Numbered from the stretch's first letter, positions 26,864 to 35,409 are shown. The stretch: 64,000 nucleotides of DNA from PALSA-129 sp050014595 (GCA_050014595.1 JBEKDA010000012.1:48849-112848); one strand, 5' to 3'. Notes: a model not told the origin generated them from the letters alone. Translations and numbers: made by a program.

Positions 26864-28357
26864 CTATCGAACGGACTTCGGCAGCTCCGCCACCAGGCGG
26901 AGAGATACCGAGAGTTCCTCCAATTGAAAGTGAGGCCGCAAAAAAGCGATGGCCTTGAACACGCCGGGCTTGGCCTTGTTCTCAATGACTTCGATACGCG
27001 CCTCGCGCAAGGGGTACTGTGCTTTGACTTCGTGGGAAGCGGTGTCGTCCTCCGTCACATAATTGACAATCCAATTATTGAGGAAGGTTTCACATTCCTT
27101 ACGGGAAGTGAAGCTGCCGATTTTATCCCGCATCATAGCCTTGAGATAGTGGGCGAAACGGGAGACGGCCAGCATGTAAGGCAACTGGGCGGAGAGCCGG
27201 GCGTTGGCGTTGGCCTGCTCTTTGTCGTAGAGCTTGGGCTTCTGGCAGGTTTGCACGCTGAAGAACGCGGCGTAATCGGTACCCTTGCAATGCACCAGGG
27301 GCGCAAAGCCCAGGTCGGAAAGCTCCTTCTCGCGGCGGTCGGTGATGATGGTCTCGGTGGGGCACTTGAGGGCCACGTCGCCGTGCTCGGTGGTGAAAGT
27401 GTGGGTGGGCAGGCTGTCCACCAGGCCGCCGCCTTCCACACCGCGAATGGCAGCGCACCAGCCGTAACGCGCGAAGGCGTTGGTGATGCGGGCGCCGAGA
27501 GCATAGGCTGCATTGCCCCAGAGATACTTGGAGTGGTCTTCGCCAGTGACGCCTTCTTCGTAGTGGAAGCCGTCGACGGGCTTGGTGTCCTTGCCATAGG
27601 GGACCCGCATGAGCACGTGCGGCAGGGTCAGGCAAACGTAGCGCGAGTCCTCGGAGAGGCGGAAGCCTTTCCAGCGCGCGTACTCGGTGGTGTCGAAAAC
27701 CTTGGCGAGATCGCGGGGCGCGTCGAGCTGGGTATAACTTTCGAGGTTGAGCAATTCGGACGAGGCCGCCGCCATAAAGGGGGCATGGGCGGCCGCAGCC
27801 ACCTGCGACATACGCTCCAGGAACTCGATATCCTCGGGGCCGCGGCCGAACTCGAAATCTCCCAGCAGGCAGGCGAAAGGTTCGCCGCCGAACACGCCGA
27901 ATTCCTGTTCGTAGACCTTCTTGAACATCTGGCTCTGGTCGAACTCGGGGACGCGCTGGAGGTCGCGGAGGATCTCCTTCTTGGTGCTATTGAAAACCTT
28001 GATCTTGAGGTTGACACCGGTCTCGCTGTTTTCGATCAGGTAGCGGATGCCGCGCCAGGTGGCTTCCATCTGCTGGAATCTGGGGTGGTGGAGGATTTCG
28101 TTGAGCTGCAGCGATAGCAGGTGGTCGATTTGCGCGATGCGCTGGTTGATCATCGCCTCGAGGTCGGGCGAGACGGTCATCTGGCCGTCGAGCACCTGCT
28201 TGACAAACTCGGAGACCAGGCTGCGGCCCCACTCGCGGGCGGCTTCATCCCTGCCGACGCGGCCTTCCTGGACGATCTGGTCCAGAAGGCTTGGGCCCGT
28301 GGTTACCGGTACGGCCGCCGCGGCGGCCGGTTTCTCAGATGCTTCACGCTTTGCCAT
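26864..28357 (-). CDS. tssC: T6SS sheath large subunit TssC
   Basis: 497 residues. N-terminal SLLDQIVQEGRV helix, then LNEILHHPRFQQMEATWRG, RFLLRVPYG-type segment and the C-terminal FLRPHFQLEELSVSLRLVAELPKS tail needed for sheath strand exchange. TssC forms the contractile sheath with TssB. Its ATG overlaps the tssB stop by 14 bases. Confidence 0.95.
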   Translation of the reverse strand: MAKREASEKPAAAAAVPVTTGPSLLDQIVQEGRVGRDEAAREWGRSLVSEFVKQVLDGQMTVSPDLEAMINQRIAQIDHLLSLQLNEILHHPRFQQMEATWRGIRYLIENSETGVNLKIKVFNSTKKEILRDLQRVPEFDQSQMFKKVYEQEFGVFGGEPFACLLGDFEFGRGPEDIEFLERMSQVAAAAHAPFMAAASSELLNLESYTQLDAPRDLAKVFDTTEYARWKGFRLSEDSRYVCLTLPHVLMRVPYGKDTKPVDGFHYEEGVTGEDHSKYLWGNAAYALGARITNAFARYGWCAAIRGVEGGGLVDSLPTHTFTTEHGDVALKCPTETIITDRREKELSDLGFAPLVHCKGTDYAAFFSVQTCQKPKLYDKEQANANARLSAQLPYMLAVSRFAHYLKAMMRDKIGSFTSRKECETFLNNWIVNYVTEDDTASHEVKAQYPLREARIEVIENKAKPGVFKAIAFLRPHFQLEELSVSLRLVAELPKSVR

Positions 28358-28883
28358 GGGGCTCTCCGTCCTTGGGTTTCTTTTGCGCCATCTCGGAGCG
28401 CACCTGCTCGAGCTTGGAGGTGTTGTTGATGACGTCCTGCAACAGGCGCTCCAGCTTCTCGTTGCCTTGAAGGGTTCCTACGAGATCGGAGAGCTTGGTT
28501 CGCAGCTCCAGCAACTCGCGCAGCGGTTCCACCCTTCGGGCCACCTGCTCGGGCTCGAAGTCTTCAATGCTCTTGAATGTCAGATCCACGCCGAGATTGC
28601 CGGCGTTGGGCTCGTCGCTCAGTTTGTTTTCCACCGAGAAGGCTACTCTCGGCTTCATGCTGTCGAGGACCGAATCGAAATTGTCCGGCGTAATTTCGAC
28701 GAAGCGCCGGTCTTTGAGCTTGGGCAAGGGTTCGGCCGACTGACCGCTCAAATCGGCCAGTACTCCCATTACAAACGGGATTTCTTTGAGTTCGATCGCA
28801 TCGCCGATCTCCACGTTGTAAGTGACGTGGACTCGCGGCGAGCGTACTCTCTCCAATTTCGCGTGAACGCTCTCGCGTGCCAT
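28344..28883 (-). CDS. tssB: T6SS sheath small subunit TssB
   Basis: 179 residues. ARESVHAKLERVRSPRVHVTYNVEIGDA start, PFVMGVLADLSG block, and the DNFDSVLDSMKPRVAFSVENKLS region are typical of TssB. GGAGG-CGTTC before the ATG at 28883. It heads the minus-strand T6SS operon and is preceded by a strong sigma-70-type promoter. Confidence 0.95.
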   Translation of the reverse strand: MARESVHAKLERVRSPRVHVTYNVEIGDAIELKEIPFVMGVLADLSGQSAEPLPKLKDRRFVEITPDNFDSVLDSMKPRVAFSVENKLSDEPNAGNLGVDLTFKSIEDFEPEQVARRVEPLRELLELRTKLSDLVGTLQGNEKLERLLQDVINNTSKLEQVRSEMAQKKPKDGEPHGKA

Positions 28884-28903
28884 GAACGCCTCCAGGTTCG
28901 TTC

Positions 28904-28933
28904 ATTATCTTGCTTTGTGGAATAAGGTGTCAA
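28904..28933 (-). promoter_or_regulatory. sigma-70-type promoter of the tssB operon
   Basis: On the minus strand TTGACA (28933-28928) and GATAAT (28909-28904) are 18 bases apart, and the ATG of tssB follows about 20 bases later. Confidence 0.65.
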
Positions 28934-28941
28934 GCAAGATA
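28906..28941. promoter_or_regulatory. perfect 10-base inverted repeat over the tssB promoter
   Basis: TATCTTGCTT (28906-28915) and AAGCAAGATA (28932-28941) are perfect inverted arms with a 16-base gap. They cover parts of the -10 and -35 elements, which suits a dimeric repressor operator. Confidence 0.55.
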
Positions 28942-29166
28942 GGTATAGAACGCTAATAATAAAAATATTGTCGAAATTTGAGGCACTTTCGCCAAATTTG
29001 ACGCCATCCTTAAGATAGCTTCCCTTTCGGCGAAACAGCCCACGGGTGACTGCATTCACTTTACACTTCGGCGGAGCCAAAACGCCGCGATCCTTGAATG
29101 TGCGCCGCCGGAGGCGTAGAATTTTGGCTGCCACACCATCGCGGGCCGGAGTAGTGCGAGGGAATC

Positions 29167-30954
29167 ATGGAATCGAGCATCGGCAGTTTTCATTTTGAAA
29201 TCAAATTCGCCACTTTCTCGGCTTTCGCGATCATTACCGACATGGGCGAATGGAAGATGCTGAGCTGTTCTCCCGACGGCGAGTGGCCGCAACAGCCGAC
29301 GAGGCGCAGGGGAACGTGGGTGCGAACCGGCCAAGTGGCCCGCTGCTATGCCATGGGAACCGGGAGCGACGCTCCCAGCGCGAACAACCAGACGAATATC
29401 GAGGTCTTCCGCCTCACCGATCTGGAATTTCCGCCCGATCTCAGCAGCCGGCAGGGGTTCTGGATCAAGCAGTTTTTTATCGGCGACCAATGGGCCGACC
29501 AGAAGCACATCCAGAAGGGTATCGTCAAGACCGGCCCCCACCAGTTGGGGATGCCGACGCACGGATCGTGGAACGCGGTGATCAGCGGACCGCTGATCCG
29601 GGCGGTGGAAATCAAGCTAAGGGAATGCCACGAAGAGATGAAGCGGCTGGCGATCCAGATTGGCCTGGATATCACGTCGATGGTGGACCCGACGGGCCTG
29701 TGCTCGATCCCCGCGGCGGGGTACGCCATGAACCGCGGCGACTATCTGGGCTGCTGCGTCAACCTGCTGGGAGTGATTCCGCTCTTCGGCAAACTGGCGC
29801 CGGCGGCGAAAGTGGCGCTAGTGAGCGACCGGCTGGCGTTTCTGACCAAGGAAATCACCTTTTTCGAGAAGTGGCTGGAGATCTCCACGGATGCCACGCG
29901 GCGCGCGCGGCAAGTGGTGGCAGGGGCGCTGAAAGTGGAGATCCAGGGCACTACCAAGGCGAGTATGCTTCCGAGGGTGGCCAAGGCCGCCTCGGAAGCC
30001 GGCGCGGGGCTGAAGAACCAAGGCTGGATTCTGAAGATCTTCAATTCGGACAACGTGGGCATCCTTCCGGAGGAACTCCAGGTGCTGCGGGCCTTGGCCA
30101 AAGACGGATACTATTTCGTGATCCGCAGTTGCAATCCTTCGCGCGTCAAGTGGCTGCGGCAGGCGGCCCAGAACGGCTGGGGGATGATTGGCAAGCCGGT
30201 GTGGCTGAAGATCAAATCGCTCAAGAACGTGAAGTTTGAAGGGCTGGTGGGATTTGCCAAGCAGGACGTGGAGTTTTGGCAGACCATCGAACACCTGGAG
30301 GTGGTGAAGGAAGTGCCGTCATCGGTCAGGCTGGACTGGCTGGCCGCGAAGGGAATGTCGGCCAAAGACGTCAAGGTTTACCGGCTGACCAAGGAATTCA
30401 ATGTTCCGCACGTGGAGGACCCCCATATGATGTTGACCCACTATTTCGTGGACACCGGCGATTCGTTCATCATTGTGGACCGGTTCGGCAAGCCGTACGT
30501 TCCGGATCTGGACGTGGTGACGATTCAGCGTGGGTTGGGCGGCGGACGGTTCGGGCCCCCGGGATACAAGATAGGGCCTGAGAATCCGGTGACGCAATTC
30601 CGCGGCGCGGACAATGCCGAGATGAGCCATTTCTGGAACCAGCGTTTCAAGGCCGTCCGATACCCGCCGGGCTACGAGCCGTTCGGTTGGCACGGAGGGT
30701 GGGGAGGGTCGGCGCAATTCATCAAGGCCGTGAAGAAAGACGATGAGGGCAAGATCTTGTTTGACGCCTCCATGGATGTCCGGTCTTTGGGCTGGAATCC
30801 GGAGAAACCGGGAGAAGACCTGATTGTGGCCGTCCACGGCGTGGAAGGCTTGGGCGACGACGTGGGCTACGTGAAGGGCTGGGACAAGCTGGGGGCCTTC
30901 CAGCGGGCCAACTCCGGGATGGGCGAGTATCGTTTCGAAATCGGGAAGAAGTGA
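29167..30954 (+). CDS. candidate T6SS effector with nucleotidyl-cyclase-toxin-like motifs
   Basis: 595 residues, GAGG upstream of the ATG. Residues 1-160 are of unknown type. Residues 174-215 (DPTG...GDYLGCCVNLLGVIPLFGKL) resemble the hydrophobic pre-toxin segment common in polymorphic toxins. Residues 300-520 carry K343-x4-K348-x-K350-S followed by G-x2-GF, then D447-L-D449, then H509-G. This is the same order as the catalytic Lys pair, D-x-D and H-G of ExoY, CyaA and edema factor, and the lysine spacing (K81, K86, K88 in ExoY) is identical. The gaps are shorter than in ExoY, so this is a hypothesis. No immunity gene is obvious, as expected for a eukaryote-directed cyclase. It is divergent to tssB and upstream of two T6SS genes. 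Confidence 0.55.
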   Translation: MESSIGSFHFEIKFATFSAFAIITDMGEWKMLSCSPDGEWPQQPTRRRGTWVRTGQVARCYAMGTGSDAPSANNQTNIEVFRLTDLEFPPDLSSRQGFWIKQFFIGDQWADQKHIQKGIVKTGPHQLGMPTHGSWNAVISGPLIRAVEIKLRECHEEMKRLAIQIGLDITSMVDPTGLCSIPAAGYAMNRGDYLGCCVNLLGVIPLFGKLAPAAKVALVSDRLAFLTKEITFFEKWLEISTDATRRARQVVAGALKVEIQGTTKASMLPRVAKAASEAGAGLKNQGWILKIFNSDNVGILPEELQVLRALAKDGYYFVIRSCNPSRVKWLRQAAQNGWGMIGKPVWLKIKSLKNVKFEGLVGFAKQDVEFWQTIEHLEVVKEVPSSVRLDWLAAKGMSAKDVKVYRLTKEFNVPHVEDPHMMLTHYFVDTGDSFIIVDRFGKPYVPDLDVVTIQRGLGGGRFGPPGYKIGPENPVTQFRGADNAEMSHFWNQRFKAVRYPPGYEPFGWHGGWGGSAQFIKAVKKDDEGKILFDASMDVRSLGWNPEKPGEDLIVAVHGVEGLGDDVGYVKGWDKLGAFQRANSGMGEYRFEIGKK

Positions 30955-30976
30955 CCGGGTATTGGAGAAAGGCAAC

Positions 30977-32437
30977 ATGAATAGAGACAGGTCCTCAGTC
31001 CATATCGACGTTGGTTTGGGAAGGCAGAGTGAGCCGGCGCGCGAGCGCTCTTCGGACGATCCGTTCCGGATCGCGCTGGTGGGGGATTTCGGCGGCCGCG
31101 CCAACCGGCGGGCGCCGCGCGGCAACCGGGAGCCGGTGGAGATCGATCCGGACAACTTCGAAGAAGTGATGGCCCGGTTGGAGACGGGGCTGGAACTGAC
31201 GGCCGGCGAGCGACCGGTGGCTCTGCGGTTCCGCGAGCTGGACGATTTTCATCCGGATCATCTCTATGCCAGCCTGCCGCTGTTTCAAACCTTGCGTCAA
31301 ACGCGCGCGGAACTGGCGAATCCGGCGACCTTTCGCGCGATGGCGGCGCGACTGCGACCCGATCCGACATCTTCTCCAGGGGCGCCCATTGCTTCTCCCT
31401 CAGCGCCCGCTGGGCTCGGTGGCGGCAGCCTGCTGGATCAGATCGCCGAGCAAACGGCCGCGGCGCAGCAGCCGGCGCTCGAATCCGATGAGTCGTGGGA
31501 TAACGTGATCCGGCGCATCGTAACGCCGCACCTGACGCCCAAGGCCGATGCGCGCCAGGACGAACTGGTGGGGCAGGTGGATGCGGCTACCGGCGCGGTG
31601 CTGCGGGCGATCCTCGGCCACCCGGACTTCCAGGCCCTGGAGGCGGCCTGGCGCTCGATCTTCTTCCTGCTGCAGCGGCTGGAAACCGGAGTTGAGCTGA
31701 AGCTGTATCTGATCGACCTGACGCGCGAAGAACTGATGGAGGCGGCGCACGCCGGGCGTCCACTGACGCGGGATGGCTGGTCGGTGGCGGCATGCCTCGA
31801 TTCCTTTTCGCCGGGCGAGCGGGATTGCGGAGTGCTGGCAGGTCTGGCGGGAATCGCGCGGCAAGCCGGTGGTCCCCTGCTCGGAGGGATGGATCCGCGC
31901 CTGGTGGGCTGCGAATCGATTGCGGCAGCGCCCGATCCGGACGATTGGAAGAAGCCGCTGGACAAGGCCGATGCGGAGGCGTGGCGGCAACTCCGGCATC
32001 ATCCGGACGCGCGCTGGCTGGGGCTGGCAATGCCGCGCTTCCTGCTGCGCCTGCCGTACGGGCGGAAGACATCGCCCGTGGAGGCTTTCGATTTCGAGGA
32101 GATGCCACAAGCGCCGGCGCACGAAGCGTACCTGTGGGGCAGCCCGGCGGTGGTCTGCGCCTGTTTGATCGGCCAGGCGTTCAACCGGCGGAGATGGCAA
32201 TTGCATCCCGGCCTGGTGAGCGAAGTGGATGGGCTGCCGGTGCACACCTACCGACGGGGGAGCGAATCGCTGATGACACCGCCGGCCGAAACCTGGTTGA
32301 CGGACCGCGTGGCGGAGCGCATCGCGGACGAAGGCGTAATGCCGCTGGCTTCGTCGAAGAACGGCGACTCGGCGCTGCTGATGCGGTTCCAATCGGTGGC
32401 CGACCCGCCGGCGCCGCTGGCGGGGCCGTGGGAATAA
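30977..32437 (+). CDS. fused TssB-TssC-like sheath paralogue lacking the TssC C-terminus
   Basis: 486 residues from the ATG at 30977 (AAAGG upstream; a TTG at 30962 is also open). Residues about 25-125 are TssB-like (FRIALVGDFGGR, EIDPDNFEEVMARL, FRELDDFHPDHLY). Residues about 145-470 are TssC-like (SLLDQIAEQ, ILGHPDFQALEAAWRSI, PRFLLRLPYGRKTSPVEAFDFEE, YLWGSPAVVCACLIGQAF). The final TssC region that strand-exchanges with neighbours is absent. It may act in sheath nucleation or capping, or be a baseplate-type part. It lies 22 bases after the candidate effector and before tssK. Confidence 0.8.
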   Translation: MNRDRSSVHIDVGLGRQSEPARERSSDDPFRIALVGDFGGRANRRAPRGNREPVEIDPDNFEEVMARLETGLELTAGERPVALRFRELDDFHPDHLYASLPLFQTLRQTRAELANPATFRAMAARLRPDPTSSPGAPIASPSAPAGLGGGSLLDQIAEQTAAAQQPALESDESWDNVIRRIVTPHLTPKADARQDELVGQVDAATGAVLRAILGHPDFQALEAAWRSIFFLLQRLETGVELKLYLIDLTREELMEAAHAGRPLTRDGWSVAACLDSFSPGERDCGVLAGLAGIARQAGGPLLGGMDPRLVGCESIAAAPDPDDWKKPLDKADAEAWRQLRHHPDARWLGLAMPRFLLRLPYGRKTSPVEAFDFEEMPQAPAHEAYLWGSPAVVCACLIGQAFNRRRWQLHPGLVSEVDGLPVHTYRRGSESLMTPPAETWLTDRVAERIADEGVMPLASSKNGDSALLMRFQSVADPPAPLAGPWE

Positions 32438-32484
32438 AGGAATCATTGCCCTTTTCCCGCGCTCTCTGCTAACTTTGTTTCAAC

Positions 32485-33849
32485 ATGCGCATCCTGCAGC
32501 CAGTGATATGGGCTAAGGGGACGTTTCTCAGCCCCCAACATCTGCAGGTGCAGGACCGCTTCGTGGAAAGCGTTCTGCAATTCCGCATGGAAGCGCTGCA
32601 GTTCCGCCCGTGGGGCTTCAGCAAGCTGCAAATCAACCAGGAAGCGCTGGCCACGGGAGCCTTTGCGGTGCATGCGGCCGAGGGACTGTTCCCGGATGGC
32701 CTGCCGTTCGACATTCCGGGATCCGACGCGGCTCCGCCGGTGAAGCCGCTGGCCGCCTATTTCGAGCCGAGCCAGACTTCGCTTGACATCTTTCTGGCCA
32801 TTCCCGATTACCGCGTGAGCGGCGTCAATGTGTCGATGCGGGAACGGGGGATGGACACGCGCTACCTGGCGGAAGTGGCATCGTTCCGCGACGAGAACTC
32901 GGGCGCATCGGAGAAGCCGGTGCAGTACGCACGTAAGAATTTCCGGGTGCTGGTGGAAGGCGAACCGAAGGGCGGCTGCGTCACGATGCCGTTGGCGCGG
33001 GTGCTGCGGACGGGCGACAGCTTTCAACTGGACGCGAAATTCGCGCCGCCGCTGCTGGATTTTTCAGCGAACGATTTTATCCTTTCGATCGCGCGGCGGC
33101 TGATCGAAATCCTGTCGGCGAAATCGAGCGCGCTGGCGGGAATGCGGCGGCAGAAAAACCAGAGTCTGGCCGAATTCACCACGGCGGACATCGCGAACTT
33201 CTGGCTGCTGTATACGATGAACTTGCATTTTCCGCACCTGCGGCACCTGTTTGAAACCAAGCACGGGCATCCGGAGGAGCTGTTCCGGCTGATGCTTTCG
33301 CTGGCCTCGACGTTGACCACATTTTCGCTGCGGCTGCAGCCGCGCGATTTACCGGTGTACGATCACGAGCAACTGGGGGCCTGCTTCGAGGAGTTGGACG
33401 AAAAGCTGCGGGATCTGCTGGAGACGGTGATTCCGAGCAACTACGTGTCGTTGCCGCTGAAGCTGATCCGGCCATCGATTTATGCGGCGTCGATATTCGA
33501 AGACCGGTTTCTGGAGAACACGCGGCTGTACCTGGCGATTCAAGCCGATATGGACGAGGGGGAACTCATCCAAAAGGCGCCGCAGTTGATCAAGATCTGC
33601 TCGGCCAGCCACATCGAACACCTGATCCGGCAGGCGCTGCCGGGCGTGCAACTGACGCACGTGATGTCGCCGCCCACCACCATTCCGATCAAGCTGAACC
33701 ACCAGTATTTCAGCTTGAACCAATCGGGCGTGGCTTGGGAAGCCATCGGGCGGGCGCGAAATATTGCGGCTTATGTGCCGGGCGATTTCCAGAATCCGCA
33801 GGCCGAGGTGATTGTGCTGCTGCCGCCGGAAGGCTCGGCGCTTCCCTAG
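32485..33849 (+). CDS. tssK: T6SS baseplate protein TssK
   Basis: 454 residues. The family N-terminus (PVIWAKGTFLSPQHLQVQDRFVESVL) and the C-terminal SLPLKLIRPSIYAASIFEDRFLENTRLYLAIQADM block are typical of TssK. TssK links the baseplate to the TssJLM membrane complex and contacts effectors. It is the third plus-strand gene of the divergent T6SS unit. No TssL or TssM follows, although those usually sit beside tssK. Confidence 0.94.
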   Translation: MRILQPVIWAKGTFLSPQHLQVQDRFVESVLQFRMEALQFRPWGFSKLQINQEALATGAFAVHAAEGLFPDGLPFDIPGSDAAPPVKPLAAYFEPSQTSLDIFLAIPDYRVSGVNVSMRERGMDTRYLAEVASFRDENSGASEKPVQYARKNFRVLVEGEPKGGCVTMPLARVLRTGDSFQLDAKFAPPLLDFSANDFILSIARRLIEILSAKSSALAGMRRQKNQSLAEFTTADIANFWLLYTMNLHFPHLRHLFETKHGHPEELFRLMLSLASTLTTFSLRLQPRDLPVYDHEQLGACFEELDEKLRDLLETVIPSNYVSLPLKLIRPSIYAASIFEDRFLENTRLYLAIQADMDEGELIQKAPQLIKICSASHIEHLIRQALPGVQLTHVMSPPTTIPIKLNHQYFSLNQSGVAWEAIGRARNIAAYVPGDFQNPQAEVIVLLPPEGSALP

Positions 33850-33948
33850 GCCGCATTTCTCACCAGCTTTCTGCTGCGGAGCGCGATAAGGCCGCGTCTA
33901 CTTCGTTGCGCTTGCTCACCGTGCTCGACGTACTGTTCACGTAAGCCT

Positions 33949-33970
33949 GCGCGCGCTGAGCGGCGCGCGC
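33949..33970. terminator. GC-rich hairpin after tssK
   Basis: A perfect 8-base GCGCGCGC stem with a TGAGCG loop lies 100 bases after the tssK stop. No T tract follows, so termination is uncertain. The rest of 33850-34062 shows no gene. Confidence 0.3.
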
Positions 33971-34062
33971 CTCGTGACCCTGTTGATAACAGCCGCCTTC
34001 TCCCGCGCCTCGCGACGAAACCTAGTGTTTTGATTCTCACAGGAGACAGGACACTTAGAGCC

Positions 34063-34287
34063 CTATTCCTGAGCAGGCATCTGCTGTTCGATCTCGCGCC
34101 AGGCGCTGATCTTCAAGCGGCGGCAGACCCAGCAAAGCGGTTCGCTGGAGGCCAGAGTGGTTTCGGCGCCACAAACCGAGCACTTCATCACCGGGGTCAG
34201 GCGGTCGGGCGAAATCGAACGCTTTGCCTGTTCCAGCATTTCCGCCGGGACAACGGTCTCGGGTTTGGGCTGTAGCTTCCGTCTCAT
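34063..34287 (-). CDS. small zinc-ribbon protein
   Basis: 74 residues from the ATG at 34287, chosen because residues before it in the frame look non-coding. Two CxxC pairs (KCSVCG and LCWVCR) are spaced 14 residues apart, as in a treble-clef or zinc-ribbon finger; the tail is acidic and Gln-rich. No family recognised. Cytoplasmic and possibly nucleic-acid or protein binding. Confidence 0.6.
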   Translation of the reverse strand: MRRKLQPKPETVVPAEMLEQAKRSISPDRLTPVMKCSVCGAETTLASSEPLCWVCRRLKISAWREIEQQMPAQE

Positions 34288-34357
34288 CTGTGTCCAGCCT
34301 GTCTCCACTATGGCAGAACTACCGCCAGGAAACAACCCCGCCCGGAGTACCTGCTTT

Positions 34358-34540
34358 CTAAGCAGCTTCCGGTATCTGTACGACGGCGGCCACATCCAAC
34401 GCCGAGCGGCAGCGCGGGCACTTCTGGCCGGATGTCACGCGCGGGTACTTTCCCCTCAAGTCGATTTCGGCGGGCACGGTGTGGGTACAGATCGGGCAAT
34501 GCGCTAAACCCTGTGTGTGATTTTCGACGAGTGGCTTCAT
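34358..34540 (-). CDS. small zinc-ribbon protein
   Basis: 60 residues from the ATG at 34540 (AGTGAGG upstream). CPICTH and CPRCRS pairs make a four-cysteine zinc ribbon with a basic middle (DLRGKYPRVTSGQ). It is one of two unrelated small zinc-binding proteins on the same strand, 70 bases apart. Function unknown. Confidence 0.65.
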   Translation of the reverse strand: MKPLVENHTQGLAHCPICTHTVPAEIDLRGKYPRVTSGQKCPRCRSALDVAAVVQIPEAA

Positions 34541-34644
34541 CTGAGTTGCCTCACTCCATGGGACGCAGGAACCGGGTCGATGGTTGTACCGAAAATCGTA
34601 AAGAATATTAAATCTGTATGGTGCGGTGCTACGCTGAAAGGCAT

Positions 34645-34938
34645 ATGACGCAGCCACCAGCAGCCAAGATCCAGCTCATACAGGGACCGGAGTACCGTGA
34701 AAGCTACGCCAACAGCGTGCAAGTGCGGGTCAGCCTGTGGGATTTCTTTTTATCGTTCGGCCGGGTGAGCCAGTCGAGCCCCGAAAACGTCGCCATCCAG
34801 AACTTCCAGGGGATTTATCTCAGCCCGCAACAGGCGAAAGCCTTGTTCAACGTGCTGCGCGAGAACGTCACGCAGTACGAGTCGGCCTTCGGGGAAATCA
34901 AGCTGGAACCGCAGGCCGGCGGCGGGATTGTGCAGTAG
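34645..34938 (+). CDS. DUF3467 family protein
   Basis: 97 residues from the ATG at 34645 (GAAAGG three bases upstream). The core YANSVQVRVSLWDFFLSFGRV and the LSPQQAKALFNVLRENVTQYESAFGEI helix match DUF3467. The family is small, cytoplasmic and of unknown role. Its 3' end overlaps the convergent gene 34898-35224 by 41 bases. Confidence 0.85.
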   Translation: MTQPPAAKIQLIQGPEYRESYANSVQVRVSLWDFFLSFGRVSQSSPENVAIQNFQGIYLSPQQAKALFNVLRENVTQYESAFGEIKLEPQAGGGIVQ

Positions 34939-35224
34939 CCGGCGCGGCGGAGCTGCGGCCCAGGTATTCGAGCAGCAGGATCATCTTGTGCTCCTGATCC
35001 CAGGAGCAGCGTTGCGCACGGGTCTGTTGGCGTTCCGCAATGCGCCTGGCCAGTTGGGCACGGGAGCTACCGGCGTCCTCGGGCGATTCCAGGATGCAGC
35101 AGCCCAGAAACCCGGCGATGAACTGCAGTTCGTCCGACGACAAGCCGAGCAGGAAACGGCGAGCGCGGGTCTTCAGGGGTCTATCAACACACGAAACCAG
35201 GGCGGCTACCAGACTGCTGCGCAC
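34898..35224 (-). CDS. small unknown protein, GTG start
   Basis: 108 residues. A GTG start at 35224 is preceded by AGGAG at a 7-base spacing, which supports it as a real gene. The middle LLGLSSDELQFIAGFLGCCILES is helical and amphipathic, followed by an Arg/Gln-rich segment and a Pro/Ala/Arg tail. No family recognised. Convergent overlap with DUF3467 on the other strand. Confidence 0.5.
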   Translation of the reverse strand: MRSSLVAALVSCVDRPLKTRARRFLLGLSSDELQFIAGFLGCCILESPEDAGSSRAQLARRIAERQQTRAQRCSWDQEHKMILLLEYLGRSSAAPATAQSRRRPAVPA

Positions 35225-35409
35225 GGCAGATCTCCTGTCGGTGAGAAACTATACCAATTCTTAGGTGGATCTGGCCGTATTATGGCGAAAACCGCCCCCG
35301 GGTGCAAGGGGGGTTACAGCGGTAGGGGGTACGGCGGCTGTCGGCGCCACTCACGGACCGCCTCACCGGGATCCGCTTTTAGGATTGGGATACAATCGGA
35401 GATCTCCTT

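Noticed and set aside
34021..34060. Hairpin-like CTAGTGT ... ACACTTAG as a terminator or IS end
   Set aside because: The arms are short and imperfect, there is no T tract and no second copy was recognised.
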